From Fusicatenibacter saccharivorans (GTDB lineage Bacteria > Bacillota > Clostridia > Lachnospirales > Lachnospiraceae), in the NCBI RefSeq assembly GCF_015557635.1, contig NZ_JADNOP010000002.1, positions 234,268 to 298,267 of the forward strand: DNA of 64,000 nucleotides. Direction: 5' to 3'. Both the position numbers and the translations under genes were made by a program. The notes beneath the pieces were generated by a model. That model was given only the letters and a program-made list of their open reading frames with translations, made no database searches and was not told the origin of the DNA. How positions within the stretch are numbered: position 1 is the first letter of the stretch; each line of letters opens with the position of its first letter. Positions 36,804 to 45,441 of this stretch are shown piece by piece.

Positions 36804-37724
36804 CTATAATAAAGTTTCGCACACCTGATGCATTTCCTCATAGGTGCGGATATTGTAACCTTTTACCTCCCGGTTGATTTTTCTTAAAAAGCCGGTCAGT
36901 GTTCTTCCCGGTCCGATCTCCACGAAGGTATCAACGCCGTCCGCAATCATTGCCTCGATGCTCTGCTGCCACCGCACACCGGATGCCACCTGCTGGATCA
37001 GAAGGCCGCGCGTCAGTGCAGTATCACGCACATACTGGCCGGTTACATTCGTCACATACGGAATCTTCAACTCCATAAAGCCGACGCCCTCGAGCGCTTC
37101 GGTCAGCCCCTGGGACGCAGCTTCCATCATCGGGGAATGGAACGGGCCGCTTACGTTCAGCGGAAGTACCCGCTTTGCGCCTGCTTCTTTTAACTTTTCC
37201 GAAGCCTCTGCCACTGCCGCCTCATATCCGGTGATGACAATCTGACCCGGGCAGTTGTAATTGGCAATGTAGGCGCCGGAAATCCCGCTCAAAATCTCTT
37301 CGATTTTTGCATCTTCCATGCCGAGCACCGCCGCCATCGCGCCCTCGCCTGCCGGAACGGCCTCCTCCATCAGGATGCCTCTTCTGCGGACGACCTTCAT
37401 CGCATCCGCCATTTCCATACCGCCGGCGGACACAATCGCGTTGTACTCGCCAAGGCTGAGGCCCGCTGTCACATCCGGCGTAAGGCCGCACGCCCGGATG
37501 GACTGCTCCATCGCCATTCCGGTTGTCAGCAGTGCAATCTGGGTAAACTCTGTCTGATCCAGATGTTCATTTTCCTCAAAACAGAGTCTTTTCATATCAA
37601 TCCCGATCAGCTCGGATGCCATATCGTAGACGGCTCTCGCTTTCGGACATGCTTCATAAAAATCCGCGCCCATGCCGACACACTGGGAACCCTGTCCAGG
37701 AAACATAAATGCTGTTTTACTCAT
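36804..37724 (-). CDS. fabD: Malonyl-CoA:ACP transacylase FabD
   Basis: Moves malonyl from CoA to ACP. The 306 residues show the N-terminal FMFPGQGSQCVGMG, the nucleophile Ser90 in AGLSLGEYNA, and the catalytic His in VSGPFHSPMM. Its ATG overlaps the fabK stop by four bases. Confidence 0.97.
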   Translation of the reverse strand: MSKTAFMFPGQGSQCVGMGADFYEACPKARAVYDMASELIGIDMKRLCFEENEHLDQTEFTQIALLTTGMAMEQSIRACGLTPDVTAGLSLGEYNAIVSAGGMEMADAMKVVRRRGILMEEAVPAGEGAMAAVLGMEDAKIEEILSGISGAYIANYNCPGQIVITGYEAAVAEASEKLKEAGAKRVLPLNVSGPFHSPMMEAASQGLTEALEGVGFMELKIPYVTNVTGQYVRDTALTRGLLIQQVASGVRWQQSIEAMIADGVDTFVEIGPGRTLTGFLRKINREVKGYNIRTYEEMHQVCETLL

Positions 37725-38659
37725 AACCGCGCCGGTGCTCCTTTCAGAAGTTCTTCCATCTCATTCATCATCTGCTCTATGATTTCTTTGCAGCTTTTCT
37801 CGTCTTTTACCATACCTGCAATCTGACCGGACATCACGCTTCCGGTTTTGACATCGCCGTCCACAACGGCTCTTCGAAGACCGCCGAGCGTCAGTTTTTC
37901 CAGCTCTTCGAACGGAGCTCCCTCTTTTTCCAGTTCCAGATAATGGCGTGTCATCTCATTTCGGATCGCCCGCACCGGATGACCGGTTGTGCGGCCTGTC
38001 ACGCGGGTATCAATATCTTTCGCCTTGATCACCAGCTGCTTGTAATTTTCATGCACAACGGCCTCTTTCGAAGCGACAAAACGCGTTCCCATCTGAACCG
38101 CCTCGGCACCCAGCATAAAGGCTGCTGCCATGCCGCGTCCGTCCGCAATTCCACCGGCCGCAATGACCGGAATTTTTACGGCATCTGCCACCTGCGGAAC
38201 GAGTGCCATCGTTGTCGTCTCGCCGATATGGCCGCCGGACTCACATCCTTCTGCCACAACGGCATCTGCGCCTGCGCGCTCCATTCGTCTTGCAAGAGCC
38301 ACAGAAGCGACCACCGGGATGACGCGGATACCAGCGTTTTTCCACAGTTCCATATATTTCTCCGGATTTCCTGCGCCCGTCGTAACGACTTTTACGCCTT
38401 CCTCGGCAACCACTTTTGCCACCTCATCCGCATACGGGCTCATCAGCATGATGTTGACGCCGAACGGTTTGTCCGTCAGTTTTTTTGCTTCGCGGATTTC
38501 ATTCCGAACCCACTCTGCCGGTGCCGCCGATGCTCCGATGAGGCCAAGGCCGCCGGCCTCGGAAACTGCCGCTGCCAGATGATGCTCCGCCACCCAGGCC
38601 ATGCCGCCCTGAATGACTGGATACTGAATCCCGAGTAATTTTGTCACTTCTGTGATCAT
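37721..38659 (-). CDS. fabK: Enoyl-ACP reductase II FabK (FMN-dependent)
   Basis: Final reduction step of elongation, using FMN instead of the FabI-type fold and so insensitive to triclosan in known members. The 312 residues have a TIM barrel of the nitronate monooxygenase group: YPVIQGGMAWVAEHHLAAAV, GVNIMLMSP, GCESGGHIGE, PVIAAGGIADGRGM and GAEAVQMGTRF. No fabI is seen, so this is probably the enoyl reductase of the pathway. Confidence 0.96.
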   Translation of the reverse strand: MITEVTKLLGIQYPVIQGGMAWVAEHHLAAAVSEAGGLGLIGASAAPAEWVRNEIREAKKLTDKPFGVNIMLMSPYADEVAKVVAEEGVKVVTTGAGNPEKYMELWKNAGIRVIPVVASVALARRMERAGADAVVAEGCESGGHIGETTTMALVPQVADAVKIPVIAAGGIADGRGMAAAFMLGAEAVQMGTRFVASKEAVVHENYKQLVIKAKDIDTRVTGRTTGHPVRAIRNEMTRHYLELEKEGAPFEELEKLTLGGLRRAVVDGDVKTGSVMSGQIAGMVKDEKSCKEIIEQMMNEMEELLKGAPARL

Positions 38660-38689
38660 GAATCGCTTCCTCCTGCTTCCCGATCTTTC

Positions 38690-38917
38690 TTAGTTTTTGT
38701 GCTGCTCCAGATACTCTGCAACATCACCGACAGTTACCATCGTTTCCAGATCCTCGGTCGGGATTTCCACGCCGCAGGTGTCCTCGAGGGACATGACCAT
38801 TTCAAACAGATCCAGGGAATCTGCTCCGAGATCCTCTTTGAAGGAAGTCTCCGCTGTGATGGTATCGATATCTGCTCCCAGTGCTTCTGCTACGGTTTCT
38901 TTTACTTTTTCTAACAT
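38690..38917 (-). CDS. acpP: Acyl carrier protein
   Basis: A 75-residue acidic four-helix protein with the phosphopantetheine serine in LGADSLDLFEM (Ser34). It carries the growing acyl chain. It lies between fabH and fabK, at the start of the fab operon. Confidence 0.96.
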   Translation of the reverse strand: MLEKVKETVAEALGADIDTITAETSFKEDLGADSLDLFEMVMSLEDTCGVEIPTEDLETMVTVGDVAEYLEQHKN

Positions 38918-38968
38918 GTTTTTGTCCTCACTTTTTTTCTTATTCTTCTTATTTTATATGGGCGTTTC

Positions 38969-39898
38969 TTACCATTCCAGGTACGCCGCGCCCCAGATCA
39001 GTCCTGCTCCGAAACCGGAGAGAACGATTCTCTGTCCTTTTTGGGCTCTGCCAGACCGGTTCCACTCATCCAGCAGAATCGGAATGCTCGCCGCACACGT
39101 ATTGCCGTATGCTTCGATATTCCGCGGAAATTTTTCTTTCGGTGCCTTCAGTCGTTTTGCCACGCCGTCGATGATGCGGCTGTTTGCCTGATGAAGGATA
39201 AACGCATCAATCTCTTCGACCGCCATGTCGGCTTCCGCGAGCACCTCGCGGATGACTTCCGGCACGCGGGATAAGGCAAACTGGAACACGGCACGGCCGT
39301 CCATCTGCAGATACGTTCCCTTTTCGCAGGTCAGCGACACGCCTTTTTCTCCATCGGAATGGATCTTTTCGCACGCTTTTGTCTCCTGTTCCTCCGCCGT
39401 CAGCACAATGGCTCCCGCGCCGTCCCCGAACAGAATGCAGGTTCCGCGGTCGTGCCAGTCCACCAGGCGGCTCAGGGCATCTGCGCCGATCAGCAGCACG
39501 TTTTTTGCCTTGCCGCTCCGGATATACAGCTGGCCCAGTTCATACACCGCAAGAAACCCGGTGCAGGCGGCGCTGACATCGAGACAGGCGGCACGGAAAG
39601 CACCGATTTCATCCTGCACAAGACAGGCGGTATTCGGAAAGATACTCTCCGACGAAGAGGTTCCGACGAGAATCAGATCCAGCTCTGTCGAACAGATCCC
39701 GGCATTTTCCAGCGCTCTTCTCGCCGCCTTTACTGCCATTTGGGCAACTGTCTCCTCCCCGGCTATGTGGCGCGCACCGATTCCCGTCCGCTCCCGGATC
39801 CAGATATCGCTCGTATCCACCATCTTTTCCAGATCTTCATTTTTCCATATCGTCTCCGGTACATACGAACCGGTTCCCGCAATTCTGCCGTTTTTCAC
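38969..39898 (-). CDS. fabH: 3-oxoacyl-ACP synthase III FabH
   Basis: Starts fatty acid synthesis by condensing acetyl- or branched acyl-CoA with malonyl-ACP. The 309 residues include Cys112 in DVSAACTGF, His in ILHQANSRII and Asn in EAYGNTCAASIP. It is the first gene of the fab/acc operon. The marR-type fabT gene that often precedes fabH in related operons is absent here. Confidence 0.97.
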   Translation of the reverse strand: MKNGRIAGTGSYVPETIWKNEDLEKMVDTSDIWIRERTGIGARHIAGEETVAQMAVKAARRALENAGICSTELDLILVGTSSSESIFPNTACLVQDEIGAFRAACLDVSAACTGFLAVYELGQLYIRSGKAKNVLLIGADALSRLVDWHDRGTCILFGDGAGAIVLTAEEQETKACEKIHSDGEKGVSLTCEKGTYLQMDGRAVFQFALSRVPEVIREVLAEADMAVEEIDAFILHQANSRIIDGVAKRLKAPKEKFPRNIEAYGNTCAASIPILLDEWNRSGRAQKGQRIVLSGFGAGLIWGAAYLEW

Positions 39899-39927
39899 CT
39901 TACTGTCCTCTTGCTTATTTCATTCTC

Positions 39928-39962
39928 AAACATTTTTCTTTTCAAATGTTTTGATATTCAAA
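39928..39962. promoter_or_regulatory. FabT-like operator and second inverted repeat at the fab promoter
   Basis: TTTGA-TAT-TCAAA (39950-39962) matches the TTTGANNNTCAAA palindrome known for FabT of streptococci. It lies just downstream of the -10. A second perfect 8-base inverted repeat, AAACATTT (39928-39935) / AAATGTTT (39944-39951), adjoins it in the leader. Confidence 0.6.
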
Positions 39963-39989
39963 GTATATCATCAAAATTCATTTTGTCAA
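39962..39989 (-). promoter_or_regulatory. Promoter of the fab/acc operon
   Basis: TTGACA (39984-39989), 16-base spacer, TATACT (39962-39967) on the minus strand, about 60 bases before fabH. Confidence 0.78.
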
Positions 39990-39999
39990 CCTTTTTTTA

Positions 40000-40028
40000 T
40001 TGCTTTTTCCATTTCCCACTTCTATAAT
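40000..40028 (+). promoter_or_regulatory. Promoter of tldD-tldE
   Basis: TTGCTT (40000-40005), 17-base spacer, TATAAT (40023-40028), back to back with the fab promoter. The leader to the ATG is about 110 bases. Confidence 0.65.
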
Positions 40029-40142
40029 GAAACTATGTTCGGGATTTTTTCGAAACTATTTTTTCCGGATTCTATTATTTTGAGCCCCGGCGCAGGTTCT
40101 CTATCGAACACTCCGGCAGGCTCCAGAAAGGACACCAAACTT

Positions 40143-41564
40143 ATGCAGGTTCCAATGTCATCCTATCTTGTGGAAATCAAACCACAGATTCAGGAACTGA
40201 TCCGTCTGCTCGAGCGCGAATTCGATTATGTCAGCGTGCTCTGCACCGATGTCAAAGGTACGACCTACCGCGTCAGCATGCATCAGACCACCGTCGGCGA
40301 TTATCACTTCTGTGAACGCGGCTTCGTTGTCCGTGCATGGCAGGACGGTTCCTACACCGAATATTCCTTCAACAACCTCACCGATGCCGCAGATCTTGCG
40401 GAGGAAATTACTTCCGCGCTGAAATCCGAATTTCAGGCATTAAAGGCACTCGGCATCGCGCAGATGGAGTCTCCTCTCGTGCAGGAAGAAGCCATCACCA
40501 AAACGATGCAGAATGAAATCGAGATTGACCCGGAGACCGTCTCCGCAGAGGAGATTCTCTCCCACCTTCGGAAGCTCTGCAACGCCGGCGCTGCCCATGA
40601 AGGAATTCTGGAATTCCAGAGTACCGTCAGCTTCGCCCGTGTCAACAAGCTGTTCCTCTCCTCCAAAAAGGATCTGATGCAGTCCTACGCTTTCTCGGAG
40701 GGCTCCCTTTCCGCAATCGGCACAGAAAACGGAAAACAGAATATGTCGTACCGTTCCTGCTCCGGCCTGAAAGGCGTGGAAATCTTAAATGAGATGGATG
40801 CGATTGTTGAGGAAATCATCGCCGTTCTGTACGACAAGCTCCACTCCGATCCGGTCATCCCTGGCATGTACGATGTCATCACCGCACCGGATGTCACCGG
40901 CGTGATTGCACACGAAGCATTCGGCCACGGTGTCGAGATGGATATGTTTGTCAAAAACCGCGCACTCGCCAAAGAGTATATCGGCAAGCCTGTTGCCTCC
41001 CAGCTCTCCTCCATGCACGACGGAGCAGTCGGCGCACAGCAGGTCAGCAGTTATCTTTTTGATGATGAGGGAACGCTCGGCACCGACACCACGGTCATCG
41101 ACCACGGTACACTCGTTACCGGCATCAGCGATCTCGTAAGCGCACTCCGCCTTGGCACCACGCCGACCGGAAACGGAAAACGCGAGAGCTTCGAGCGCAA
41201 AGTCTACTCCCGTATGACCAACACCTACTTCACCGCAGGCACAGATAAACTCGATGATATGATCGCTTCGATTGAGCACGGCTATCTTCTCGAAAGCGTT
41301 CAGTCCGGTATGGAAGACCCGAAACACTGGGGCATCCAGTGCATGGTCGGACTCGGCCGCGAGATCAAAGACGGTAAGCTGACCGGAAAAGTCGTATCTC
41401 CTGTCACCCTGACCGGCTACGTTCCGGATCTCTTAAAGAGCATCTCCATGGTTTCCGACAAAGAAGAGCTCTTCGGCTCCGGCATGTGCGGAAAAGGTCA
41501 CAAAGAATGGGTCAAAGTCAGCGATGGCGGCCCGTATCTGAAATGTAAAGTGAGGTTAGGCTGA
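40143..41564 (+). CDS. tldD: TldD-family metalloprotease
   Basis: TldD and TldE form a zinc protease that opens small peptides and, in some bacteria, matures peptide antibiotics. The 473 residues contain the zinc motif HEAFGHGVE (HExxxH) and the conserved GTDTTVIDHGTLV and GMCGKGH segments. The ATG at 40143 lies ten bases after AAAGGA. The long frame upstream of it is antisense to fabH and is discarded. The stop overlaps the next ATG (TGATG), which couples the pair. Confidence 0.93.
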   Translation: MQVPMSSYLVEIKPQIQELIRLLEREFDYVSVLCTDVKGTTYRVSMHQTTVGDYHFCERGFVVRAWQDGSYTEYSFNNLTDAADLAEEITSALKSEFQALKALGIAQMESPLVQEEAITKTMQNEIEIDPETVSAEEILSHLRKLCNAGAAHEGILEFQSTVSFARVNKLFLSSKKDLMQSYAFSEGSLSAIGTENGKQNMSYRSCSGLKGVEILNEMDAIVEEIIAVLYDKLHSDPVIPGMYDVITAPDVTGVIAHEAFGHGVEMDMFVKNRALAKEYIGKPVASQLSSMHDGAVGAQQVSSYLFDDEGTLGTDTTVIDHGTLVTGISDLVSALRLGTTPTGNGKRESFERKVYSRMTNTYFTAGTDKLDDMIASIEHGYLLESVQSGMEDPKHWGIQCMVGLGREIKDGKLTGKVVSPVTLTGYVPDLLKSISMVSDKEELFGSGMCGKGHKEWVKVSDGGPYLKCKVRLG

Positions 41565-42844
41565 TGAACGAATTATACGATGTATTAAAAACAAGCAAAG
41601 CCAGCGACTTTCTGATCCGCGAAGAGCAGACCGAATCCCGCGAGGCATTTTTCATCGGTCAGAAGCTCGACATGAGCCGCGCGAAAAAAGTAACTCATAC
41701 GTTTCTGACCGTCTTTGTCGACAGTGAGGATGGAAAATTCCGCGGAAGCGCAGAAAAAGAGATCCACCAGGGCATTTCCCGCGAAGAAATGAAGCAGGAA
41801 ATTGACCAGGCGCTGTTCGCCGCACAGTTTGTGCAGAACCCATGGTACCCTGTTGCAGAGCCATCGGATGCCCAAGCAAGCGCCGACATGGCTGATGCTT
41901 CCCGCGATCTTACCGCTGAACTCGTAAAACTGGTGCAGGCTATGCAGGAAATCAAGGCGGAAGAGGATTCCCGCGTAAACTCCTATGAGATTTTCGTCAA
42001 CCAGAAGCAGACACACATCCGCAATTCCCGCGGTGTCGATGTCACCTTCTCCGGCTTTGACTGCGAGATCGAGGTTGTCACAAACTCCCGCAAGGATGAT
42101 CATGAGATTGAGATCTACAAGGATCTCCGCTTCTCCGACAAATCTGCCGAGAAGATCATCGCCGAAGTGCGCGGAATGTTCCACACCGGCCGCCAGCGTC
42201 TGAATGCTGTTCCGACCCGCCAGAATGAGCATGCTGATGTTCTCCTGACCGGAAATGCCGTCGGCAGTTTCTTCCAGTATTTTGCCATGCATACCAACGC
42301 TTCTTATCAGTATATGGGCGTTGCAAAAGCAAAAATCGGCGAAGCCATCACCGGCGCAGATGCCGATCCGCTGAATATCCGCCTCGTGCCGACGCTCGAC
42401 GGCTCTGCCAAAAACGCGCCGTACGACGAAACCGGTATGCCGGTAGCCGAGCGCGTTCTGTTTGAAAACGGCATCTGCCGCTCCTACTGGGGCAGCCTTC
42501 AGCATGCCCATTATATCGGCATGAAGAATACTACTTCCATGAATAACATGGTAGTTGAAGGCGGTTCGAAAACACTCGACGAGCTGCGCAGCATGCCGCA
42601 TATAGAAATCACCGATTTCAGTGCGTTTGATATGGATGCCGTAAGCGGCACCTGCGGCGGTGAGATCCGGCTCGCGTATGAGAGCGACGGAACCACCTCC
42701 CATCCGACAACCAGCGGATCACTTTCCGCCCGTTATGACGATGTGCTGAAAAATCTGACTTTCTCGAAAGAGACACAGCAGATAAACAACCGCGTGGTAC
42801 CGTGTGCGGTACTGCTGCGGGATGTGACGGTGGCGGGAGAATAA
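41564..42844 (+). CDS. pmbA: TldE/PmbA-family protein
   Basis: Non-catalytic partner of TldD. The 426 residues have the PmbA fold without the HExxxH zinc motif: NSRGVDVTFSGFDCEIEVV, NNMVVEGGSKTLDEL and the C-terminal GGEIRLAYESDG. It overlaps tldD by one base and ends before a strong terminator. In other bacteria the heterodimer degrades flexible peptides. Confidence 0.92.
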   Translation: MNELYDVLKTSKASDFLIREEQTESREAFFIGQKLDMSRAKKVTHTFLTVFVDSEDGKFRGSAEKEIHQGISREEMKQEIDQALFAAQFVQNPWYPVAEPSDAQASADMADASRDLTAELVKLVQAMQEIKAEEDSRVNSYEIFVNQKQTHIRNSRGVDVTFSGFDCEIEVVTNSRKDDHEIEIYKDLRFSDKSAEKIIAEVRGMFHTGRQRLNAVPTRQNEHADVLLTGNAVGSFFQYFAMHTNASYQYMGVAKAKIGEAITGADADPLNIRLVPTLDGSAKNAPYDETGMPVAERVLFENGICRSYWGSLQHAHYIGMKNTTSMNNMVVEGGSKTLDELRSMPHIEITDFSAFDMDAVSGTCGGEIRLAYESDGTTSHPTTSGSLSARYDDVLKNLTFSKETQQINNRVVPCAVLLRDVTVAGE

Positions 42845-42865
42845 TTTTTCATTCTGCAGCATACG

Positions 42866-42916
42866 AAAAAGGAGCATCTCCAGGTTTCAAGTTCGAAACC
42901 GGAGATGCTCCTTTTT
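42866..42916. terminator. Terminator after tldE
   Basis: Stem of more than 20 base pairs (AAAAAGGAGCATCTCC ... GGAGATGCTCCTTTTT) closed by GGTTT/AAACC; bidirectional in form. Confidence 0.93.
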
Positions 42917-42934
42917 AATTTTCTGTGTTTATGT

Positions 42935-43102
42935 TCAGTCTTTTCTTCGTCTTCTGGATTTCTTTTTGCTTCCAAAATCCGGAACAACGACCAGGGTGTT
43001 AAGACCCAGATAAGTTTCAACATCTTCTGCCGTTTTGATATTGTCATTCAGCACAGTCTGCAGTGTCAGAATTGCCAAAACAAGAACAAAATTTCTAAAC
43101 AG
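42935..43102 (-). pseudogene. 3' remnant of a Wzz/CapA-type polysaccharide chain-length gene
   Basis: The minus strand keeps 55 in-frame codons to a stop: LTLQTVLNDNIKTAED, then VETYLGLNTLVVVPDFG and a lysine/arginine-rich tail. This is the C-terminal transmembrane end and conserved tail of chain-length determinant proteins. The frame begins exactly at the edge of the GGGGTCTGACCCC palindrome, with no upstream part and no capsule genes nearby. It is a dead fragment. Confidence 0.7.
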
Positions 43103-43125
43103 TAATGGGGTCTGACCCCAATGTG
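43098..43125. repeat. 28-base repeat around GGGGTCTGACCCC, copy 1
   Basis: Core palindrome ATTGGGGTCAGACCCCAT on the minus strand. An identical 28-base copy in the same orientation lies at 47599-47626 and a partial one at about 55080. It separates the truncated kdpE-like gene from the Wzz remnant. Confidence 0.85.
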
Positions 43126-43126
43126 G

Positions 43127-43216
43127 TTATTTATAATCGTGTGTTTTCAGTGTTGTCGTAATCAGGTTGTGGACCAACGTATCGTCTTCCACAACCAGTA
43201 TCAATGTCTTATTCAT
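43127..43216 (-). pseudogene. Truncated KdpE-like response regulator
   Basis: Overlapping the stop of the kinase gene by eight bases, an ATG opens a receiver-domain start (MNKTLILVVEDDTLVHNLIT, with the acidic pair EDD). It ends at codon 29 with TAA, two bases from the palindromic repeat. KdpE-type regulators have about 230 residues, so the phosphorylation site and the DNA-binding domain are lost. The kinase upstream is therefore an orphan at this locus. Confidence 0.8.
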
Positions 43217-45206
43217 TTAAATTCACCTCACTGAGCGGCAGCGTAAAACGAAAATGACAGCCGTGCGGAGCGCAGTCACGAAGCACCAGTTCCCCGCCAT
43301 GCGCATTTACAATGGAACGGCACAGCGCCAGCCCAAGGCCAAGGCTTCTGCGGCTGTCACTCACCTTATTTTTTCCGGAATAGAACATTTCAAATACATG
43401 CTCCCTGCACTCCGCCGGAATGCCGGGTCCATTATCCTCCACCGCAATCCATACGTTTTTTTCTTCTTTTCCGGCTGTAATCCGGATCTTGGATCCTGCC
43501 TGTGTATATTTTACTGCATTGTTAATCAGGTTTACCAATACCTGTACAATCAGCTTTGCATCCATGCGGGCGAGCAGTACATCTTCCCCGCAGTCCAACG
43601 TAATTTCATGTTCGTTTTTCCGCCGTTCTACATGGCGCAGCGCCTCACGTACTACATCCTCAACCACCTGATCGGATAACTGCAGTTTTACACTTCCATC
43701 TTCTATTTTCGTAAGCGCAAGCAGATTTTCCACCAGTTCAATCAGCCATCCGGCATCCTCATAAATATCCGAAAAAATCTGTTTCCGCATTCCTTCGTCC
43801 AGTGCGTCAAAGTTACTGATCAAAGAGTCTGCATTGCCGAGAATTGATGTCAGTGGTGTGCGCAGATCATGGGAAATCGTCCGCAGCAGATTCACCCGAA
43901 GCTGCTCATTTTTCGCCATGACTGCCGCCTCTTCTTTTTCTCTCGCACTTTGTTCCCGATCCAGTGCCATGGCGCACTCTCCCAGAATAGAAAGCAGGAT
44001 ACTGTTCTCAAACGCATCCAGTGGCTTTTGTCCGATGAAAATGCCGATCACACCATATCTGTTCTGTGCCGCATAGATGGAAAGGTACAGATACGGTTCT
44101 TCAGAAAAACGTTCTGTCATAGCTCCCGCCCGTTTCCGGTTTTTCAGAACCCACTGCAGGATTTCCTGTTCTTTCACATTAAAAACTTTTTCTGATTTTA
44201 TTCCTGTTTCGGCGTTATAAAGAGTTCCCTGCACAATGCCGTTTTTCTTTTTTTCTACCGGCGCCACAACCAGATTTCTTCCCAGAAGCTTTATCAGCTG
44301 CGTTGCCGTAATATCAAAAATTTCTGACGCATCCTCTGCCTTTTGCAGAAGCTGGCTGGTATTAAAAAGAATCTTGGTTCGAAAGGCATCTCGTGCAGAA
44401 AGCTTTGCATTTTCTTTCAATTTTAAAGCAAGCGTACTGGTCAGGATTGAAGTGCCAAGCATGATCGCAAAGGTCACCGGATAGCCGGAACCATACGCAT
44501 ACAACGAAAGCCTTGGCTCTGTCATAAAATAATTAAACAGGATAACACTTGCCACAGAACTGATTACACTACAGGTATAACCGCTGGTCAGAATAGATGT
44601 CAGCATGACGCCAAACAAATATACGGTAATGATATTGGCATCGGTAAAACCGAGCCGAAAAAAGATTTCTCCAATTCCGGTCGCAGCAGCCAGAATCAGA
44701 ACCGTAAGCATCAGTTCTTTCCAGGAAGGCAGCTCCATCCACTCCAGAAATTTTTTTCGTTTCTGATATCTCCGGTACACGTCTGAGTCTGGAATGATGT
44801 GAATTTCCAGATCAGGCACAAGATCCGTCAGACGCTCGGTCCACACCCTTCGCTGATGGAAATAGCCCTGCTTCATCATGCTCTTTCCAATGACAATCCG
44901 CGTCACCTCGGAAATTCTTGCGTATTCTGCAATCTGCAGGGCAATATCCTCACTGTGTGTCGTTACAATTTCTGCCCCGCTCTGCTCTGCCAGACGAACA
45001 TGCTTCTGCAGCCTTGCCAGATCCTCTGGTGTTTTTTCTGTTTTTTCTGCTGTCTGCACATACAATGCCGTAAAGCCGGCCTGAAACGCCTGTGCCATCT
45101 GCGCCGCAGTCCGAATAATTTTTTCATTGGATGGCGAAGAAGACAAGCACACCAGGATATGCTCTTTTTTTTCTTTTTTCTGTTTTTCTTTTTCCAACTG
45201 TCTCAC
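43209..45206 (-). CDS. KdpD-like sensor histidine kinase lacking the N-terminal KdpD domain
   Basis: A 665-residue kinase. It has a universal-stress-protein-like domain (about 18-140: ILVCLSSSPSNEKIIRTAAQM), four membrane segments (about 160-265), a GAF-like region (about 280-420), the phospho-acceptor TISHDLRTPLTSILGNADSL and a HATPase domain (NLINNAVKYTQAG, DNGPGIP, GLGLALCRSI). KdpD of other bacteria starts with a P-loop sensor domain that is missing here. It is the fourth gene of the ktr operon and its response regulator is truncated. It may still signal to another regulator. Confidence 0.88.
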   Translation of the reverse strand: MRQLEKEKQKKEKKEHILVCLSSSPSNEKIIRTAAQMAQAFQAGFTALYVQTAEKTEKTPEDLARLQKHVRLAEQSGAEIVTTHSEDIALQIAEYARISEVTRIVIGKSMMKQGYFHQRRVWTERLTDLVPDLEIHIIPDSDVYRRYQKRKKFLEWMELPSWKELMLTVLILAAATGIGEIFFRLGFTDANIITVYLFGVMLTSILTSGYTCSVISSVASVILFNYFMTEPRLSLYAYGSGYPVTFAIMLGTSILTSTLALKLKENAKLSARDAFRTKILFNTSQLLQKAEDASEIFDITATQLIKLLGRNLVVAPVEKKKNGIVQGTLYNAETGIKSEKVFNVKEQEILQWVLKNRKRAGAMTERFSEEPYLYLSIYAAQNRYGVIGIFIGQKPLDAFENSILLSILGECAMALDREQSAREKEEAAVMAKNEQLRVNLLRTISHDLRTPLTSILGNADSLISNFDALDEGMRKQIFSDIYEDAGWLIELVENLLALTKIEDGSVKLQLSDQVVEDVVREALRHVERRKNEHEITLDCGEDVLLARMDAKLIVQVLVNLINNAVKYTQAGSKIRITAGKEEKNVWIAVEDNGPGIPAECREHVFEMFYSGKNKVSDSRRSLGLGLALCRSIVNAHGGELVLRDCAPHGCHFRFTLPLSEVNLNE

Positions 45207-45248
45207 CCCACCTCCTATTGTAGATCATAAATGAAGAGAAAGCTATAG

Positions 45249-45425
45249 TCAGGAAATCTTTTTTTCTCCCGTTCCCTGTTCTTGTTTTCTGTTTTCCGTG
45301 AAATTTTGTCCCGTTTCCGGTTCCTCTCTTCTGTTTTCCGTGAAAAATGTCTCTATCTGATCTACGAGCACGCCTCCAGACAAAAAACCGACCAGGGTAA
45401 CGAAGAGCAGTCCTACACTTAACAC
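45249..45425 (-). CDS. Small single-pass membrane protein of the ktr operon
   Basis: A 58-residue ORF with a GTG start at 45425 behind AGAGAGGTG. It has one hydrophobic segment (VGLLFVTLVGFLSGGVLV) followed by a hydrophilic tail in which a unit is repeated: FFTENRREEPETGQ and NFTENRKQEQGTGE. It overlaps the end of ktrA in another frame. Its place between ktrA and the kinase recalls the small KdpF-like or accessory peptides of potassium transporters, but no homolog is recognised. Confidence 0.6.
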   Translation of the reverse strand: MLSVGLLFVTLVGFLSGGVLVDQIETFFTENRREEPETGQNFTENRKQEQGTGEKKIS

Positions 45426-45441
45426 AGAAATCACCTCTCTT

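Noticed and set aside
39225..40142. N-terminal extension of the tldD frame
   Set aside because: This part is antisense to fabH and precedes the promoter and ribosome binding site of tldD.
41585..42703. 372-codon minus-strand frame
   Set aside because: Antisense to tldE/pmbA, which is clearly the real gene; no ribosome binding site.
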